A stretch of 46,622 nt of DNA from Paractinoplanes polyasparticus (GCF_019710575.1 NZ_JAHWFK010000069.1:1-46622); one strand, 5' to 3'; counted from the first letter of the stretch, positions 27,183 to 35,710 are shown. Notes: generated by a model not told the origin, from the letters alone. Numbers and translations: made by a program.

Positions 27183-27541
27183 GTGCCGATCCCGAAGGCC
27201 GTCGAAATCGCGGTCGTGATGATCGATCATGTGGTCGGCCTCACGAACTCGTTCCGGACCCATGATGTGGACGCGCATGTCAGTGCCGCCGTAGGGCCGG
27301 CCCGGACCGCGAAACTGTTCGGCCTGCCGTCGCTGGTCGCGGCAGGAAGGACGCGGACCCATTCGAGTTGGAGAACCCCGTGCTGCGCGGGGCACTGGGC
27401 GACGCCGAGGTCATCGTGCAAGACAGGAACTTCAGCGCGTTCGACACTCCGGCGTTCGTCCAGGCGACGGGTCGCTGGGCCGCATTCGAGTACGGGTTGC
27501 CACGCGTAAGCATGTACGGATTACAAGTGCTAGCAACCTGA
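27183..27541 (+). pseudogene. Unknown small gene split by a frameshift
   Basis: A GTG at 27183 preceded by AAGGAG at good spacing begins VPIPKAVEIAVVMIDHVVGL, continuing to AKLFGLPSLVAAG. After one lost base near 27352 the coding pattern continues as KDADPFELENPVLRGALGDA and ending VSMYGLQVLAT at the stop 27541. The joined product would be about 119 aa. No family is recognised; both halves have strongly protein-like composition. Either a recent pseudogene, a sequencing error or programmed frameshifting; the site has no obvious slippery heptamer. Confidence 0.55.
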
Positions 27542-27577
27542 AACCGCCGGAACATCCAAGGAACCAAGGGAGAGAAG

Positions 27578-28525
27578 ATGGGCAGAAATCGATGGCTGGC
27601 TGGCGCCGCTTCGGTGGTGTTGCTGGGGGCCGTGGCAACGGCGGCCTCCGCGAACGCCGAGACCGCCGCGCCGCTCGCGGCTCCGACCGCCACCGCCTCC
27701 ACGCCGGTGTGGAACAACAACGATGTGATCAGACTGCAGAGTCGGGGAGGTGACCCGGCGCGACCGGGGACCGTCACGATCGGCTTTTACGGTCACGACT
27801 CTTTCAAGATTACCTCACCCGCAGGTGGCAGTGTTCTGCTCGACCCTTGGCAGAACGATTCCAGCGGTGCGTTCGGTACGTGGTTCACCAAGCAGTTTCC
27901 GCGCATCAATGTGGACCTGACGGTAACCACCCATTCGCACTTTGACCACAATGCTGTCAGTCGGCCCAACTCGCTCATGGTGATGGAACGCCCGGTCGGT
28001 TCCTATCGGCTGGCCGATGTGGCACTGACTGGGTTGGCCGATAAGCATCAGTGCCACGCCGAGGGCAAGGTCGACTGGGACGTTATCGGGCCGCAGCTCG
28101 GCATCGAGTTGTGCCCGCCGGATAATGATCCGGCGTTCGACAACACCATCCAGATCGTGCAGACCGGGGGACTGCGTATCGCGACCTGGGGTGACAATCG
28201 TGCGGTACCGTCGCCCGCCATCGACCGCGCTCTGCACGGATTGGATGTTCTCATCCTGCCGATCGACGATTCGGAGCACATCTTGACCTACGAAAAGGTC
28301 AATAAGATCATTGCCAAATATCGACCGAAGGCGGTGATCCCGGCGCACTATCTGATTCACGGTCTCACGACGGCCGAGTCCACTCTGGAGCCCGCTGAGG
28401 GTTGGATCGCGAAGCAGTCCAACGTTCAACGAGTTGCGGGTGGGGAGATTCGGCTCGCTCGGCGCGACCTGGCGGGAAACACGACGAAGGTCTACTATTT
28501 CGGAGATCGTTACTTGTCCGACTGA
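27578..28525 (+). CDS. Secreted metallo-beta-lactamase-fold hydrolase (UlaG-like)
   Basis: A 315-residue protein with a Sec signal peptide (MGRNRWLAGAASVVLLGAVA, cleavage near ASANAE). The metal-binding HxHxDH motif is at His119, His121, Asp123 and His124 (THSHFDHN); later ligands are probably Asp in TWGDN and His in IPAHYLIHG. It resembles UlaG-type lactonases and related phosphodiesterases rather than true beta-lactamases. AGGGAGAG precedes the ATG. It is the only intact gene between 25.9 and 30.7 kb. Substrate unknown. Confidence 0.87.
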   Translation: MGRNRWLAGAASVVLLGAVATAASANAETAAPLAAPTATASTPVWNNNDVIRLQSRGGDPARPGTVTIGFYGHDSFKITSPAGGSVLLDPWQNDSSGAFGTWFTKQFPRINVDLTVTTHSHFDHNAVSRPNSLMVMERPVGSYRLADVALTGLADKHQCHAEGKVDWDVIGPQLGIELCPPDNDPAFDNTIQIVQTGGLRIATWGDNRAVPSPAIDRALHGLDVLILPIDDSEHILTYEKVNKIIAKYRPKAVIPAHYLIHGLTTAESTLEPAEGWIAKQSNVQRVAGGEIRLARRDLAGNTTKVYYFGDRYLSD

Positions 28526-29245
28526 TGGGCCGTGCTCATCTTGGTCGGCCTGTCCCGCCGGTCGCAGGGCCCGAAGCTCTCTAAACTGTGTGTGAGGCTG
28601 TAATGGTATTCTCTCGGTAGTCGCGACGGGAGCCGTCAGCTCATCACGCATTACTTCGATGATCCTGCCGTCCGCGAAGGCCCTCGCCACAATCTCCGCG
28701 AGTCTCACGTTTTCCGGTGAAACGAACATGCCAGTATAGCTATGGTCGTCAATCCATACGCTAGGCTTGGGGATTCAGCTCAGCGCCGCTTCCCTATTAT
28801 GCTGCGGTCGATGTTTCCACTTGACCGGGGCGAATCGGATAATCATAGCGACGCGGGACTGGCTGATCGGATGTCGATCAGAGCGTTGACCAAGACGTTC
28901 CCGCTGGAGTTGGCGGGCGCGGTTGATTGACGAGGCTGAAGCGCGGAGCAGCAGAAACGAGGGCGACCAGCCGACCCCGCAGGAACCGCGGGGTCGGCTG
29001 GTCAGCATCTCTGACAGGAGTGGTCCCAGGGCCCCGGCAAAGTCGTGACGCCTTTGAACAGGGCAAGCTCGAAGCCAGCGTCTTGAAAGGCACGGGTCAG
29101 CGCGTCGGCTCGGCGTCCGTGTACCGCGCTCAGAATGGAAGCCGATGGCTTCATCGACATGTGCCTGATTGTCGGGCCCGCAGTGCAAGAAGAGCCCGGT
29201 GCCGGCCGGCGCTCGGCAATGCGGGCAGGGTGGGAGGATCTAGCC
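28526..29245. other. 720-base region without a recognisable gene
   Basis: No supported coding sequence. A short minus-strand stretch near 28600-28730 (FVSPENVRLAEIVARAFADG) is protein-like but unassignable. A perfect hairpin lies at 28965-29003. Local sequence around 28570-28900 is lower in GC than its surroundings. Confidence 0.45.
28965..29003. terminator. Perfect 16-bp hairpin
   Basis: GACCAGCCGACCCCGC, the 7-base loop AGGAACC, then the exact reverse complement. It has no T-tract. It is 440 bases after the metallo-hydrolase stop, so it may be a terminator for a lost gene or the end of a vanished mobile element. Confidence 0.45.
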
Positions 29246-29763
29246 GTGTCCTTGGTCGGCCGAGCGCAGGAACTCGCCGCGGTACGTCGCTTGCTCGATC
29301 GCGCGGCGGCGGGCCTCGGCGGTCAGCTGATCGTGAGCGGGCCGCCAGGGTCGGGTAAGACCGCGATCGCCGACGTGGCGGCGACCGAGGCGCGAGCCCG
29401 CGGCCTTACCGTCACCCGGGCCTGGGACGCTTACGGCGAGAGCGGCGATTCCGGGCTGCTCGTACTGGACGATCTCGATCGGTTCGATCCGGACGCGCTG
29501 GCAGAGTTGCGGCGCCGGTCGCCGGCAGGACCCACTGCGGTACTAGTCACCGTCACCAAGCACCTGCCCGGCGTCGCCGTGCATCTGCGGCTGATGCCGC
29601 TGACCCCGGCCGAGCTGGCGGTGGTTCTACCGGGCCTGCCGCCGGAGGCGGTCCATGCGCTGTGGCTCGCCTCGGCGGGCTGGCCCGGGACGGCACTCGA
29701 GCTTGCCGCGGGCCTGCCCGACCCGCACGAGCACGACGTCCTGGTCGAGTTGGCGCTCGAGCC
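29246..29763 (+). pseudogene. Truncated AAA-type ATPase (LuxR/LAL-like N-terminal domain)
   Basis: A GTG at 29246 after GGGAGG begins VSLVGRAQELAAVRRLLDRA. Walker A is GPPGSGKT, Walker B is LLVLDDLD, and an arginine-finger-like region and helical lid follow (MPLTPAELAVVLPGLPPEAV). This is the ATP-binding front of a large LuxR-type (LAL) or SARP-associated regulator, normally about 900 aa. After about 170 residues coding similarity ends because the sequence becomes the antisense of an Rhs fragment; the frame only runs on to 29869. It is a truncated relic with its DNA-binding domain lost. Confidence 0.65.
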
Positions 29764-29769
29764 GCGTTA

Positions 29770-30043
29770 CCGCATCGGCTGTCTGTCGCTCCACCACCCG
29801 CCCGAGCGCGTCGTAAACATGGTTTGCGGCCTCACCGGCAGCGTCGATGCTGACGATCAAGCGGCCTGAGGTGTCGTACACTTACTGTTTCGTACGCCCG
29901 TCAAAGTCCGTCTCGGAGATGATCCGACCAGCTTCATCAGACGAGTAGTGCCACTGATGGCCGGTAGCGTTCGTAACTGACTCCAGCCGCCCGTAGGTGT
30001 CGTAGACCTAGCCGGCGCCGTTGCGCGTATCGATCAGCTTCAT
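29770..30043 (-). pseudogene. Rhs/YD-repeat protein remnant with in-frame stops
   Basis: The minus strand from an ATG at 30043 reads VYDTYGRLESVTNATGHQWH, GRIISETDFDGRTKQ, VYDTSGRLIVSIDAAGEAAN and HVYDALGRVVERQTADAV. These are tandem YD repeats of the kind forming the Rhs toxin-encapsulating shell. Two in-frame stops (TAG before the first repeat, TAA between the second and third) and the loss of both ends make it a pseudogene. It meets the truncated ATPase head-on at about 29765. Confidence 0.8.
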
Positions 30044-30737
30044 CGACTTCCTTTGCCGTTATTCGTTTGCTCGTCGGACAATGTGACAGTGCGCAGGACG
30101 AAGACCCAAAGATCGATCGACTTTCCTCTGTTTTTGGGGTTATCCCTCGTCGAAAGCGCCGGGATCCGTTGGCTACGAAATCGTCAGCCAGGTAATTGAC
30201 CGTCCGGGTGACCGCTCATGGCGCCTGACGGCTTGGTCGTCCCGACCCGCCCTCTGCATGGCCGGGGTGAGGTCGTCCTCCGTGGGGTGACCGAGCATGG
30301 CATGAGGGTCGCGGTTCACCACAGACCACGGCGAGCGACCAACAGGGGGCTGTTGGCTCTCAGCTCCTAGTGCCATGCGTCGTGCAGTATCACGATCGGT
30401 CAGCGTCGGCCGCTTCAGACTGTCCTGCCCTCAGGACGTCAGCACGCTTCGCCAGTTCATTGCTCGGCTGCGTCGAGGCAGCAGAGATACGCGCCGGCGC
30501 GGTCAGAGATCGACTCGATCATCGAGCGGCTGTTGTCAGTTGGAGGCCCGCGGTGATCGGGGCGGCTGCTTTGACGATCTCCAGAACCAGGCATGCCGGT
30601 GGTGGGTCGGCGGCCCTGCTCCCGGACGGCACGCCGGTGAGCCCGACCGCGAATGACTTGGATCTCCTGCCGCCTCGCGTGCAACCTGATCGGGGTTCCG
30701 CACGTGATTAACCGGACCGAAAGATGAGGGGTTCGAG
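30044..30737. other. Region without a recognisable gene before the sigma factor
   Basis: About 690 bases. The first 120 bases are AT-richer than average. Open frames around 30370-30711 on the plus strand have no recognisable motif and no good ribosome-binding site. The promoter of the sigma-factor gene presumably lies in the last part. Confidence 0.4.
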
Positions 30738-31226
30738 ATGAGCGAACGCGACGCGGCGTTTGCCGAGTACTTCGCGGCCAGATCCGGGATCATGCGGTCC
30801 ACGGCGTTCCTGTTATGCGGCGACTGGCACCGAGCCGAGGACCTGGTGCAGATCGCGTTCACCAAGCTGTACGTGCACTGGAACGCGGTGGCCCGGCACG
30901 ACAATCTCGACCCGTACGTACGCCGGACGCTGATACATGCGTTCATCGACGACGGCCGACGCCCGTGGTGGCGACGGGAACGTCCGCACGAGGTCATGCC
31001 CGAGCGGGAGGCCGCCTGCGACCTCGCCGACGACCGGCTCACGCTGGTGCACGCGCTTGCCAGGATTCCACCCCGGCAGCGGGCCGTGCTGATCCTGCGC
31101 TACTGGGAGGACCAGTCGGTCGAAGACACCGCGACGGCACTCGACTGTTCCACCGGCACGGTGAAATCCCAGGCCGCCCGCGGCCTGGACACCCTGCGCA
31201 CCCTGCTTTCCACCCCCGTGAGCTGA
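30738..31226 (+). CDS. SigE-family ECF RNA polymerase sigma factor
   Basis: A 162-residue extracytoplasmic-function sigma factor of the actinobacterial SigE family. Region 2 is RSTAFLLCGDWHRAEDLVQI with AFTKLYVHWNAVARHDNLDP. Region 4 is RIPPRQRAVLILRYWEDQSV with the recognition helix in DCSTGTVKSQAARGLDTLR. GAGGGG precedes the ATG. The next gene starts 10 bases after its stop and encodes a protein with one membrane segment, the usual layout for a sigma factor with its regulator or sensor. Confidence 0.92.
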   Translation: MSERDAAFAEYFAARSGIMRSTAFLLCGDWHRAEDLVQIAFTKLYVHWNAVARHDNLDPYVRRTLIHAFIDDGRRPWWRRERPHEVMPEREAACDLADDRLTLVHALARIPPRQRAVLILRYWEDQSVEDTATALDCSTGTVKSQAARGLDTLRTLLSTPVS

Positions 31227-31236
31227 GGACGACGCC

Positions 31237-31971
31237 ATGCACGAAGACGATCTGCGAAATGCCCTGCGCACCACGATGACCATCGATCAGCCGCCGCCGA
31301 TGACATCGGCCGACATCATCAGATCCGGAAAGAGGGCCGTACGCCGGCGGACGGCCATCGCGTCCGCTGCCGCGATCGCCGCCATCGCCGTGGCGGCGCC
31401 CACGGCGTACGCCCTGAACCAGGGCCCGCCAAATATCGGCACGGCCGGCATGCTGGACCCCGTCGCCCACGCTGGCCCACATTACGAGCAGGGCGTTAAG
31501 CTGCTCGATCTGGTCCTGGAGGACGTCCCGGCGGGCTTCACCGCCGCCGGGAACGGTCTGCCCGACGGCACCCCGACCCGGGGCCACCGGGCGACAGCCG
31601 AGGGTGATCCCGTCGGCACCTCGTGGCGCTACACCGCGCACACCATGATCACCGACAAGAACGGGAAGACGGGAAGCTTCCTGGTCGAGGTGCGCACGCC
31701 CGGCAACGGGCTGGACGGCGATCTGTGCACAGTCGCCCGTGCTTTCGGGAGCCCGGATGACACCTGCCGGCGGGTCTACGCCGGCGATTTCGAGACGGCG
31801 GTGGTCACCTCGAAGACCGTGCCGCGCGCCATGGACCAGTGGGCCGCTTCCCGGTACTACGACGGCACGATCGTGTTCGCCGCCCAGTCCAGGGGTAAGC
31901 TACCGAACCTCCCGATGTCCGCGCAGGAGCTGGGCGCGCGCGCCGCCGACGGGCGCTTTTACCTCGGCTGA
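31237..31971 (+). CDS. Membrane-anchored protein paired with the sigma factor
   Basis: A 244-residue protein: about 38 cytoplasmic residues (MHEDDLRNALRTTMTIDQPP), one membrane helix (TAIASAAAIAAIAVAAPTAY, residues about 39-59), then a 185-residue extracytoplasmic domain containing two cysteines (GDLCTVA, DDTCRR). Position and topology suggest an anti-sigma factor or envelope sensor. The cytoplasmic part has no recognised zinc-binding HxxxCxxC anti-sigma motif, so this role is inferred only from context. It is ten bases downstream of the sigma gene. Confidence 0.75.
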   Translation: MHEDDLRNALRTTMTIDQPPPMTSADIIRSGKRAVRRRTAIASAAAIAAIAVAAPTAYALNQGPPNIGTAGMLDPVAHAGPHYEQGVKLLDLVLEDVPAGFTAAGNGLPDGTPTRGHRATAEGDPVGTSWRYTAHTMITDKNGKTGSFLVEVRTPGNGLDGDLCTVARAFGSPDDTCRRVYAGDFETAVVTSKTVPRAMDQWAASRYYDGTIVFAAQSRGKLPNLPMSAQELGARAADGRFYLG

Positions 31972-32126
31972 GCCGTGGTCGAGGACCTACGACAAGTTAG
32001 CCGTCCGCTTCCAAGCCGTCTTGACCATCACCGTCATCAGCGAGTGGCTCTGACCGGCTTGTGAAACACGCCTTAGCTTGAGTTTTAACGTGCGGCCGGG
32101 TGGCATCGACCCCGGTTGATCATGAG

Positions 32127-32185
32127 GACAGCCCTTGATTGATCATTCTTCTTGTCTAGGGAAGAAAACCGAATCAAGGGCTGTC
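32127..32185 (+). promoter_or_regulatory. Hairpin covering the transposase ribosome-binding site
   Basis: GACAGCCCTTGATT (32127-32140) pairs perfectly over 14 bases with AATCAAGGGCTGTC (32172-32185). The 3' arm contains the CAAGGG ribosome-binding sequence and ends two bases before the ATG at 32188. A transcript entering from outside would fold and hide the start, a known protection strategy in other insertion sequences. An internal promoter in the loop would escape it. Confidence 0.55.
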
Positions 32186-32187
32186 TG

Positions 32188-33651
32188 ATGATCAGTGTGC
32201 CTGACGTCGATCCGGCTGGTGCTTTCGGGCGTCTGGCCGGGTTCCGGGCCGAGTTGCACCGTTGCCTGACCGCGCGTAGCGATGCGTTGTTCGAGCTGGT
32301 AGACGCCGTGTTGTGCGGGGACACGCCGGTGCGTTCGCTGGCCGAGCTGTCGTTGTCCGGCGCGCATCGGCGCGGTCACGGGTCGGTGTATGCGGGCCTG
32401 AACCGTGGCCGTATCGACATCGACCGGCTGCGCAGCGCGCTGGCCGTGGTCCCGGTGCCGCGGGCCGCGGACGGCCGGATCGTGCTGGCGGTGGACGTGA
32501 CGTGCTGGCTACGTCCGGAGGCTCACACCAGCTCAAGTCGGGTGTTGTGTCACACCTACGGCCGGGCCAAGGACGCTCATATCGGAGTTCCTGGCTGGCC
32601 GTACTCGGTGGTGGTCGCGCTGGAAACGGGTCGTCACTCCTGGACCGCGCCGCTGGACGCCCGCCGGCTGCAACCAGGCGACGACGCCGCGACAGTGACC
32701 GCCGATCAATTACGCGATGTCGTGCAGCGCCTGATCGACGCCGGGCACTGGCAGCCCGGCCAAGCCGACATCTGGATCGTCGCGGATGCCGGCTACGACG
32801 GTCCGAGACTGGCTCTGCTGCTGCAGGACCTGCCGGTCGAAGTCGTGGTCCGGATGCGTTCGGACCGGGTTCTGCGCCGCGCCGCCCCCTTTCGCGAGCC
32901 GGGAACGATGGGCCGGCCGAAACGACACGGCGGCGAGTTCCTCTTCAGCGACTCCGCCAGCTGGGGCACTCCCGACACCAGCATCACCACCGACACCCGG
33001 CTTTACGGTGCTGCGACCGTCCTGGCCTGGCAACGCTTACATCCGCGGTTGACACACCGCACCGCCTGGATCGGCCATACCGGCACCCTGCCGGTCATCG
33101 AGGGCACCGTCATCCTGCTACGCGTTGAACGGCTGCCCTCGGGCGCGACCGCGAAACCGGTGTGGCTGTGGTCCTCGATCCCCGACGCCGACCCAGTCAC
33201 CGTTGACCTGCTCTGGCAGGCGTTCCTACGCCGTTTCGACATCGAGCACACCTTCCGCATGCTCAAGCAAACCCTCGGCTGGACCAGCCCGAAACTTCGC
33301 GACCCGGCCGCCGCCGACCGCTGGACCTGGCTCCTGCTGGCCGCCTACACCCAGCTCCGGCTGGCCCGGACACTGGTCGCTGACCTACGCCGGCCCTGGG
33401 AACGGCCCGCCCTGCCACACCGGCTCACCCCGGCCCGCATCCGGCGAGGGTTTCGGCACCTGCACGCCCAGACAGGCACTCCCGCCAGCGCACCGAAACC
33501 CTCCCGACCAGGCCCCGGACGACCACCCGGGCGACGCAACAACCGGCCAGCCACCCGCCACGACGTCCACATCGCTACCAGAAGCGATCGCCCTAACAGC
33601 ACCACCAGACACAAGCCCTCAGCCGCTCCACGACCACGCCGCATAGGTTAA
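32188..33651 (+). CDS. IS701/IS4-superfamily DDE transposase
   Basis: A 487-residue transposase. Likely catalytic residues are Asp103 (VLAVDVTCW), Asp200 (WIVADAGYDGPR) and Glu353 (RRFDIEHTFRMLKQ, the YREK-like helix of this superfamily). A basic, proline-rich C-terminal tail (KPSRPGPGRPPGRRNNR) follows. The frame is open to 32152, but ATG 32188 is the best start, with CAAGGG upstream inside a hairpin arm. The gene is intact from start to stop and ends eight bases before the right end of the element. Confidence 0.92.
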   Translation: MISVPDVDPAGAFGRLAGFRAELHRCLTARSDALFELVDAVLCGDTPVRSLAELSLSGAHRRGHGSVYAGLNRGRIDIDRLRSALAVVPVPRAADGRIVLAVDVTCWLRPEAHTSSSRVLCHTYGRAKDAHIGVPGWPYSVVVALETGRHSWTAPLDARRLQPGDDAATVTADQLRDVVQRLIDAGHWQPGQADIWIVADAGYDGPRLALLLQDLPVEVVVRMRSDRVLRRAAPFREPGTMGRPKRHGGEFLFSDSASWGTPDTSITTDTRLYGAATVLAWQRLHPRLTHRTAWIGHTGTLPVIEGTVILLRVERLPSGATAKPVWLWSSIPDADPVTVDLLWQAFLRRFDIEHTFRMLKQTLGWTSPKLRDPAAADRWTWLLLAAYTQLRLARTLVADLRRPWERPALPHRLTPARIRRGFRHLHAQTGTPASAPKPSRPGPGRPPGRRNNRPATRHDVHIATRSDRPNSTTRHKPSAAPRPRRIG

Positions 33652-33663
33652 AACTCAAGTTAG

Positions 33664-33833
33664 CTTGAGTTTCAACGTGTGGCTGGGTGGTATCGACCCC
33701 GGTTGATCATTAGGACAGCCCTTGATTGATCATCTTCTTGTCTAGGGAAGAAAACCGAATCAAGGGCTGTCTGATGATCCTGAGAGAAGACCTCGACCAC
33801 CCCGCGGCCTCGCCGCACGGGGTGAAACTCAAG
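33664..33833 (+). mobile_element. 170-bp miniature (MITE-like) derivative of the IS701-like element
   Basis: The first about 115 bases are nearly identical to the IS left end, including the inverted repeat, the start-site hairpin and the ATG context. Instead of the transposase gene, about 55 unrelated bases follow, ending in TGAAACTCAAG, the complementary terminal repeat (11 matching bases). Flanks are TTAG and CTAG. The retained ATG opens a 29-codon frame that reads through the right end and stops at 33861-33863. It carries no transposase and would need one in trans. Confidence 0.75.
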
Positions 33834-33889
33834 CTAGTTCTGGATCCGCGGCGGGGGTTTTGAGCCCGAGCGGAGAACCTGCTCAGGCG

Positions 33890-35521
33890 ATGACGGTATG
33901 TGCCGAACAGGCTTTCGTGGCGTTCGTGCGGCGGCTGCGGCTGCGAAGTAGGCTGACGGTCAGTTTCGCCCTGGTGATGACTTTGCTCGGCGTGGTCGTG
34001 CTAATCGGTGTGGTCGCGCTCGGCCGGCAGTCCGGGTCCGCCGAAAAGCTGCGCGTGCTGCAGTCCATGGTGAGCCAGGTGGCCGAGCAGAGGTTCTACG
34101 TCGGGGACATTTCGGGCTGGCAGGTCGCCTACGCCTGGGATGCCTACCGGCTGGGGCCCGTACAGGCCGTACAGCCCACGTCGGGCAACCGTGAGGGCTT
34201 CCTCGCCTCCAAGGGCAAGTTCGAGGCCCTGCTCGATGTGACCCGCACCGATGTCATGACCCCCGGCGAGAGGCAGACCTTCGACCAGCTGCGCGCCGCC
34301 TGGACCGGTTACTTCGAGGTGGATGACCGGGCCGCGGCCGCCTTCTCACGCAAGGACATGGCGGCCGCCAGCAATCTGATCCTGGGTCCCGGGTACGACA
34401 TCTTCGGTCAGATCACCCAGCTCACCGACAAGCTCATGCAGTCGGTTACCGTGCGCGCCGAGGCGACCGTGGACGAGGCGCAGACGAGCGCGGCGTCGGC
34501 CCGCACCACGATCGTGGTCGGCTTCGTGCTGGCGGTGTTGGCGGCCGTGCTGCTGGTGCTGCTGGTGACCCGGAGCGTCGTCAAGCCCCTCTCGGCCGGG
34601 GTGGTCGCCCTCCGTGGTCTCGCCGCCGGTGACCTTTCCGTACGCGTGGGAGACGCCGCCGGTGACGAGGTCGGCGACATGACGCGCGCCATGGACACCG
34701 CCGCCGAGGCCCTGCGCCGGACCGTGACGGGCATCAACGACGACGCCCGCGAGCTGGCGGCCGCTGCCGACACCCTGTGCCGGGTCAGCAGCCGGATCGA
34801 CGGTGCCGTGCAGAACGCTTATGAGCAGGCCGACCTGGTCGCCGGTACGGCCGGCGGGGTCAGCGGCAACGTGCAGACGGTCGCCGCCGGCGCCGAGCAG
34901 ATGGGCGCCTCCATCTCCGAGATCTCCCGCAACGCCGCCGACGCGGCCGGGGTGGCCACCTCCGCGGTCACGGCCGCCCGCGACACCAGCGTCACCATCA
35001 ACCGCCTGGGGGAGTCGTCGGCCGAGATCGGCAGCGTCATCGGCACTATCCAGGCGATCGCCGCGCAGACCAACCTGCTGGCCCTGAACGCCACCATCGA
35101 GGCCGCGCGGGCCGGTGAGCTCGGCAAGGGCTTCGCCGTGGTGGCCTCCGAGGTCAAGGATCTGGCCCAGGAGACGGCCCGCGCCACCGAGGAGATCTCG
35201 CAGCGCATCAACGCCATCCAGGCCGACACGGGCGACGCCGTGGCCGCCATCGACGGCATCAGCCAGATCATCCAGCAGATCAGCGACTACCAAACCACGA
35301 TCGCCTCCGCCGTGGAGGAGCAGAGTGCCACCACCGCCGAGATGAACCGGGGAGTGAGCCAGGCCGCCGAGGGCGCCACCAGCATCGCTCAGGGCATCTC
35401 GAGCGTGGCCCGCAGCACAGCTTCCTCCCGGGACGCCGTGACCGAGGCAACCCAGGTCACCGACAACGTGAACACGCTGGCCGAGCGCCTGCGAACCGCG
35501 GTGGGCCGCTTCACGACATAG
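33890..35521 (+). CDS. Methyl-accepting chemotaxis protein
   Basis: A 543-residue chemoreceptor. The first membrane helix is VSFALVMTLLGVVVLIGVVA. It is followed by a four-helix extracellular sensing domain of about 150 residues, a second helix (TTIVVGFVLAVLAAVLLVLL), a HAMP domain (VVKPLSAGVVALRGLAAGDL) and a long coiled-coil signalling domain. The conserved tip reads IQAIAAQTNLLALNATIEAA and RAGELGKGFAVVASEVKDLA. It lacks a C-terminal pentapeptide for CheR docking. ATG 33890 is preferred; an in-frame TTG at 33860 overlaps the stop of the small frame leaving the adjacent miniature element. No chemotaxis kinase gene is nearby. The element just upstream probably replaced or altered its promoter. 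Confidence 0.92.
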   Translation: MTVCAEQAFVAFVRRLRLRSRLTVSFALVMTLLGVVVLIGVVALGRQSGSAEKLRVLQSMVSQVAEQRFYVGDISGWQVAYAWDAYRLGPVQAVQPTSGNREGFLASKGKFEALLDVTRTDVMTPGERQTFDQLRAAWTGYFEVDDRAAAAFSRKDMAAASNLILGPGYDIFGQITQLTDKLMQSVTVRAEATVDEAQTSAASARTTIVVGFVLAVLAAVLLVLLVTRSVVKPLSAGVVALRGLAAGDLSVRVGDAAGDEVGDMTRAMDTAAEALRRTVTGINDDARELAAAADTLCRVSSRIDGAVQNAYEQADLVAGTAGGVSGNVQTVAAGAEQMGASISEISRNAADAAGVATSAVTAARDTSVTINRLGESSAEIGSVIGTIQAIAAQTNLLALNATIEAARAGELGKGFAVVASEVKDLAQETARATEEISQRINAIQADTGDAVAAIDGISQIIQQISDYQTTIASAVEEQSATTAEMNRGVSQAAEGATSIAQGISSVARSTASSRDAVTEATQVTDNVNTLAERLRTAVGRFTT

Positions 35522-35710
35522 CCGCAGTTGTCCGCGGGCTGTTCGGCACCGTGTCAGGGCATGGAAGAACAGCGCCGGGACCGTTGCTCGCACCCGCCGA
35601 AGTTGCCCCGGGCATACGTGAACCGGGGCAGCTTCTCCCGTCTGAAGGGCGTCCCTTGTCTCCGGCTTCACCCGATGATGCGGAGTGCAGTCCATCAACA
35701 TGGATCGCCC

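Larger units (their letters stand above)
32077..33659 (+). mobile_element. Complete IS701-like insertion sequence (1583 bp)
   Basis: Bounded by perfect 13-bp terminal inverted repeats (CTTGAGTTTTAAC at the left, GTTAAAACTCAAG at the right) and flanked by the 4-base direct repeat TTAG at 32073-32076 and 33660-33663. A YTAR-like 4-base target fits what is known of the IS701 family. It holds one uninterrupted transposase gene, so it looks capable of moving. Its right flank directly abuts a 170-bp derivative with nearly the same left end. Confidence 0.9.

Noticed and set aside
28604..28729. Minus-strand stretch resembling the tail of a zinc-type alcohol dehydrogenase (FVSPENVRLAEIVARAFADG)
   Set aside because: Too short and too weak to assign; kept only as a note in the gene-poor region.
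30370..30711. Overlapping plus-strand frames before the sigma factor
   Set aside because: No motif, no ribosome-binding site and two competing frames over the same bases.
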